Origin: Lingula anatina
Lineage: Eukaryota; Brachiopoda; Lingulata; Lingulida; Lingulidae
Assembly: GCF_001039355.2 (NCBI RefSeq)
Contig: NW_019775236.1
Location: forward strand, 254,130 to 318,129
Direction: 5' to 3'
Length of the DNA: 64,000 nucleotides
Part shown: one piece after another, positions 61,365 through 64,000 of the stretch
Layout: every line of letters begins with the position of its first letter
How positions within the stretch are numbered: position 1 is the first letter of the stretch
The notes under the pieces: generated by a model
Databases searched by the model: none
Told to the model about the DNA's origin: nothing
Seen by the model: only the letters and a program-made list of their open reading frames with translations
Translations under genes and position numbers: made by a program

Positions 61365-63807
61365 ATGCCATCATTTTTGCCATACATTGATCCTCCTAGT
61401 AGGGAGTTAACACTTAAACCCACCAAAGGCCTACGCTATGCTACATACGACTCACCTTTGTCAATTCCAAGTGTTGGCACAAAACAGAAACCCTCCGAAT
61501 TCCAAGCATATATAAATACCAAACAGATTTATAAGAAAATCTTTGAGTGGTTTGATTCATGGAGACCATGGCAACAGAAACATTTATTAGCAGGTTTGAC
61601 AGAGAGGTAAGGTTTGCTTTCTTACAAAGTTAGAAATTACTGGTTCCCCATGTGCCACAAGCCAGTGATTTTTAACCCAACCAGCGAAGTCTGAATCTTA
61701 CTGGCCTGAAGGGTTACTTATTTTTAGACTTGGTGAGACATATATTATACTAATCAGAAAGAGAGAAAACCATCAGAATTTGAATTAAATGTGAAAATGT
61801 AAACTTGTAATAAGATATACACATATTGGTTAAATATAATAAATGTAGTATAAAAAGTTTTATATATATCTGGTATTTTGTCTGTCCATCTACTTGTTTG
61901 TTTGATTTAGATGTGATAAAAGTGATAACATGATTTTTTTTTGTGCTTTTTAGATGTTCAACGAGTCAGCTGGAATTTCTTGCCACTGATTTAGAGCCAG
62001 TTTTTCACAGGGATTTTGTTGCCTCTTTGAAAAAGCGTTATCCTTCAGCTGCCCTACGTCATCAGAAGCCCATCAAAGTAGGACAGTTAAATAGAAACTT
62101 CAAGGACAGACTGAAACATGAGCTGAAGAAAAATAGCTCAAAGGGAAATACTCAACACTTTGGCAATATTGAAGTTGTGATTCGGGGTCCAAGCACTGAG
62201 GTCACTAGTGCGGGTGGTGATAGTGTCCCCCCAGTGTGATGAAGCAGACAATAATGAAAGTGAAAATGTGACAGAAAAAGTTGAAAACACTCCACAAGAT
62301 GGAGGAGATGTTAATGTAGAATCTCATACAGAGAGGCAAGGGACTGCCAGCACTGCTATCAGATATGAGGATAGTAGAGAGCCTAGTATGGAGAGGGATG
62401 CCAGGGGCAGAAGCAAGGACACTGATGGCACAGACACAGATGGAGAATATAAGATACCAGATGATGAAAAAAGACTCATTCGTCACCTTGCTGCTCAACA
62501 TGAAGCACAAAGTGGGTCCAGCGATGATGAATATCTCAGTGATTCTTCTCCAGTAAAGGGACAGACGGGGGCATTAGATGCCATAGCAGAGAAAATGGTG
62601 ACCAGTGCTTTGGATTCTGTTCTGCATAAAGAGTATGAAGGCTCTATAAACAGTTTAGCAGAAACTATGGCAAACAGCATTTTACAGTCTGCTGTTGATG
62701 TAGTGATTCATGTGAATAAGTATGAGGATGAAGAGGTAGAAAGAACTATGTCTAGATGTAGTGGGAAAATGTCACGGTCATCGTCAAGAATGTCACAGCA
62801 CAAGTGTGTGACAGTGGATGAAGTCCAGGGTTTAGATGAGGAAATACAGGGTGAACAAATATTGTTGCAAGATGACAATCAAGAAGTGGATTTTAGTGGT
62901 GAAAAAGTTCTGACAACACAAACCACCAAAGATTCTATCCATAAAAAGCAAGTAAAAGGAACAGCTAAAGTCACAATTGCAGAAACTGCATCAGTAACAA
63001 TGTTTTCAACAGAAGACATGCCATTAATTAAAAGCCCACCAAAGTGTCCTCTAAGTCAAGACAGTGAGGAATTGGAGTCAAGAGATAGTCCTCTCAGGCC
63101 TTCTCCACCATCCTCCTCAGACAGTGGGAAACTTAGGACCAGAAGTGTTAAAAGTTCAAATATAAGCACTGCAGAGTATTTCTGTGCAGATATGTGGGAA
63201 CGGTTAGGTAAGATCCTTATTTGATCTACATGTAGTATTTTGGAACATTTGATCTTATTCATCCTTTCCTTTGAGTAAGATTTTTGATCATTAAATAAAA
63301 GGCGAAGACATGGTTAAATCATTGTAGGCAATAGTGCACATATACACATCACTTTCTTCAACGGTATCAATCTTTGTAAAACCCCTGTGTCCAATCTATA
63401 TGAGACCTGAAATAAGTTTGAAGACATATACTTTAGCTAAGTTCAGAAACCAATTGTTATGCACTGGGAACTATGGATTGCCATTAAACATTAACCAACA
63501 GATTGAATTCTTACTTCGATTTCAGAAAATATATTTCAATCCATCTTAAATATTTTGTTTAATCCTGTCAAAACATTGTTTATAATGTGCTGTTGTTGTT
63601 TTGTTATAAGGTCCTGTCCAGAGAGAAGTGAATACAGGGTCTACCAGAAAACTTCCAGAGCTACAGGAGGTGTATGTGCCTGTGCAAAGAAGCTACAAGA
63701 ATTTCAAATGGTGGGTGCAGCAACCACCAGCAGGAAAAGTCTTCGTCAAAGCAAAGAGAAGCAAGCTCAGTACAAAATTCAAGGAACAGTTAGAAAAAGT
63801 TTGGGAG
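61365..63807 (+). CDS. Unrecognised gene X with F-box-16-like N-terminal helices; 3' end beyond window
   Basis: Exons 61365-61606, 61954-63207 and 63611-63807 give at least 564 codons, and the last donor (GTGAGC at 63808) shows it continues past the window. I do not recognise the whole protein. Residues about 55-110 (WFDSWRPWQQKHLL, LTERCSTSQLEFL, FHRDF) resemble the helical N-terminal unit of FBXO16-type proteins, but no F-box is seen. The middle is acidic and Ser-rich. Two successive amphipathic helices (IAEKMVTSALDSVL and LAETMANSILQSAV, 62577-62712) resemble A-kinase anchoring helices. The end (VYVPVQRSYKNFKWWVQQPP) looks conserved. The reading frame of exon 2 breaks at a run of six C (62227-62232). 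One C fewer makes every exon phase fit, so sequencing error or a null allele is likely. Divergent from CDKN3. Confidence 0.75.
62227..62232. other. C6 run where gene X frame is broken
   Basis: Upstream of this run the frame reads ...GGDSVPP and stops at TGA a few bases on. Downstream the long coding frame is shifted by one. The exon 1-2-3 phases agree only if this run counts five C. Confidence 0.8.
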
Positions 63808-64000
63808 GTGAGCCACATTAGTTATGAAATATGTCAACATTCAAAGAATTTACTGGCACCAGTTATGGGGTTTTATGCTGCTCCTTCATTACCATTAAGC
63901 ACCCTTAATTTTGCCCAAAACTTAAATGTTTTAAATGAGTCATGAAAGTTGATTAAATTATTTAAAACCATATTAAAATTTCTGTTTTATATCCCATTTC

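Larger units (their letters stand above)
51010..61943. repeat. Direct repeat C, copy 2 (10.9 kb, four genes)
   Basis: Second copy of 38781-51006. All coding exons keep their length and splice sites. It lacks the LINE and MITE insertions but has about 235 bases (59252-59486) not found in copy 1. It continues without a break into the rest of gene X. Confidence 0.92.

Noticed and set aside
38781-61943. Recent tandem gene duplication giving paralogous GALNT, methyltransferase and CDKN3
   Set aside because: The junction is a single N, the end genes are incomplete, exon 1 of the methyltransferase differs only at silent sites, and two smaller repeats in the window show the same junction. Allelic contigs explain this better, though only read data can prove it.

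Overview
This is eukaryotic nuclear DNA, most likely from a slowly evolving, highly heterozygous marine invertebrate. The sequence is AT-rich, every recognised gene has many short exons with GT-AG (twice GC-AG) introns, the proteins read closely along their human counterparts (ZW10, SCFD1, GALNT, CDKN3), and CR1/L2-like LINE, RTE-like and TTAA-type MITE remains are present. The species cannot be fixed from the sequence.

Layout. 1-15.9 kb is gene-poor and holds two unrecognised, intronless, Ser/Pro-rich disordered-protein ORFs pointing at each other (4932-5702 + and 12056-13531 -). 15.9-31.8 kb holds a head-to-head pair: ZW10 (8 exons, -) and SCFD1/Sly1 (23 exons, +). 33.7-41.3 kb holds a complete polypeptide GalNAc-transferase (15 exons, -), whose last intron contains a 750-base N gap. 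Divergent from it, 41.36-44.84 kb is a 4-exon methyltransferase of the OvoA C-terminal (4-mercaptohistidine N1-methyltransferase) type. CDKN3/KAP (6 exons, -) follows at 46.8-49.3 kb, then the first coding exon of an unrecognised + strand gene ('gene X') at 50.4 kb.

From 51.0 kb the same segment is repeated: GALNT exons 1-6, the methyltransferase, CDKN3 and gene X all recur in order to 61.9 kb, after which gene X continues off the right edge. Two smaller direct repeats (19.25-21.16 versus 21.17-23.07 kb; 32.24-32.42 versus 32.43-32.62 kb) behave in the same way. All three repeats meet at a single ambiguous base (21165, 32424, 51007). The simplest reading is that two haplotypes were placed end to end by the assembler. 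The window therefore gives an allele-to-allele comparison. One allele carries an 840-bp LINE fragment and a 621-bp TTAA-flanked MITE that the other lacks, with the empty sites intact.

Biology. ZW10 and SCFD1 share a promoter of about 240 bp, and both act with syntaxin 18 in Golgi-to-ER traffic. GALNT and the methyltransferase share a compact promoter with a TCTCGCGAGA palindrome. CDKN3 and gene X are also divergent. The most novel contents are the stand-alone ovothiol-type methyltransferase, gene X with two AKAP-like helices and an apparent one-base frameshift, and the allele-specific mobile elements.
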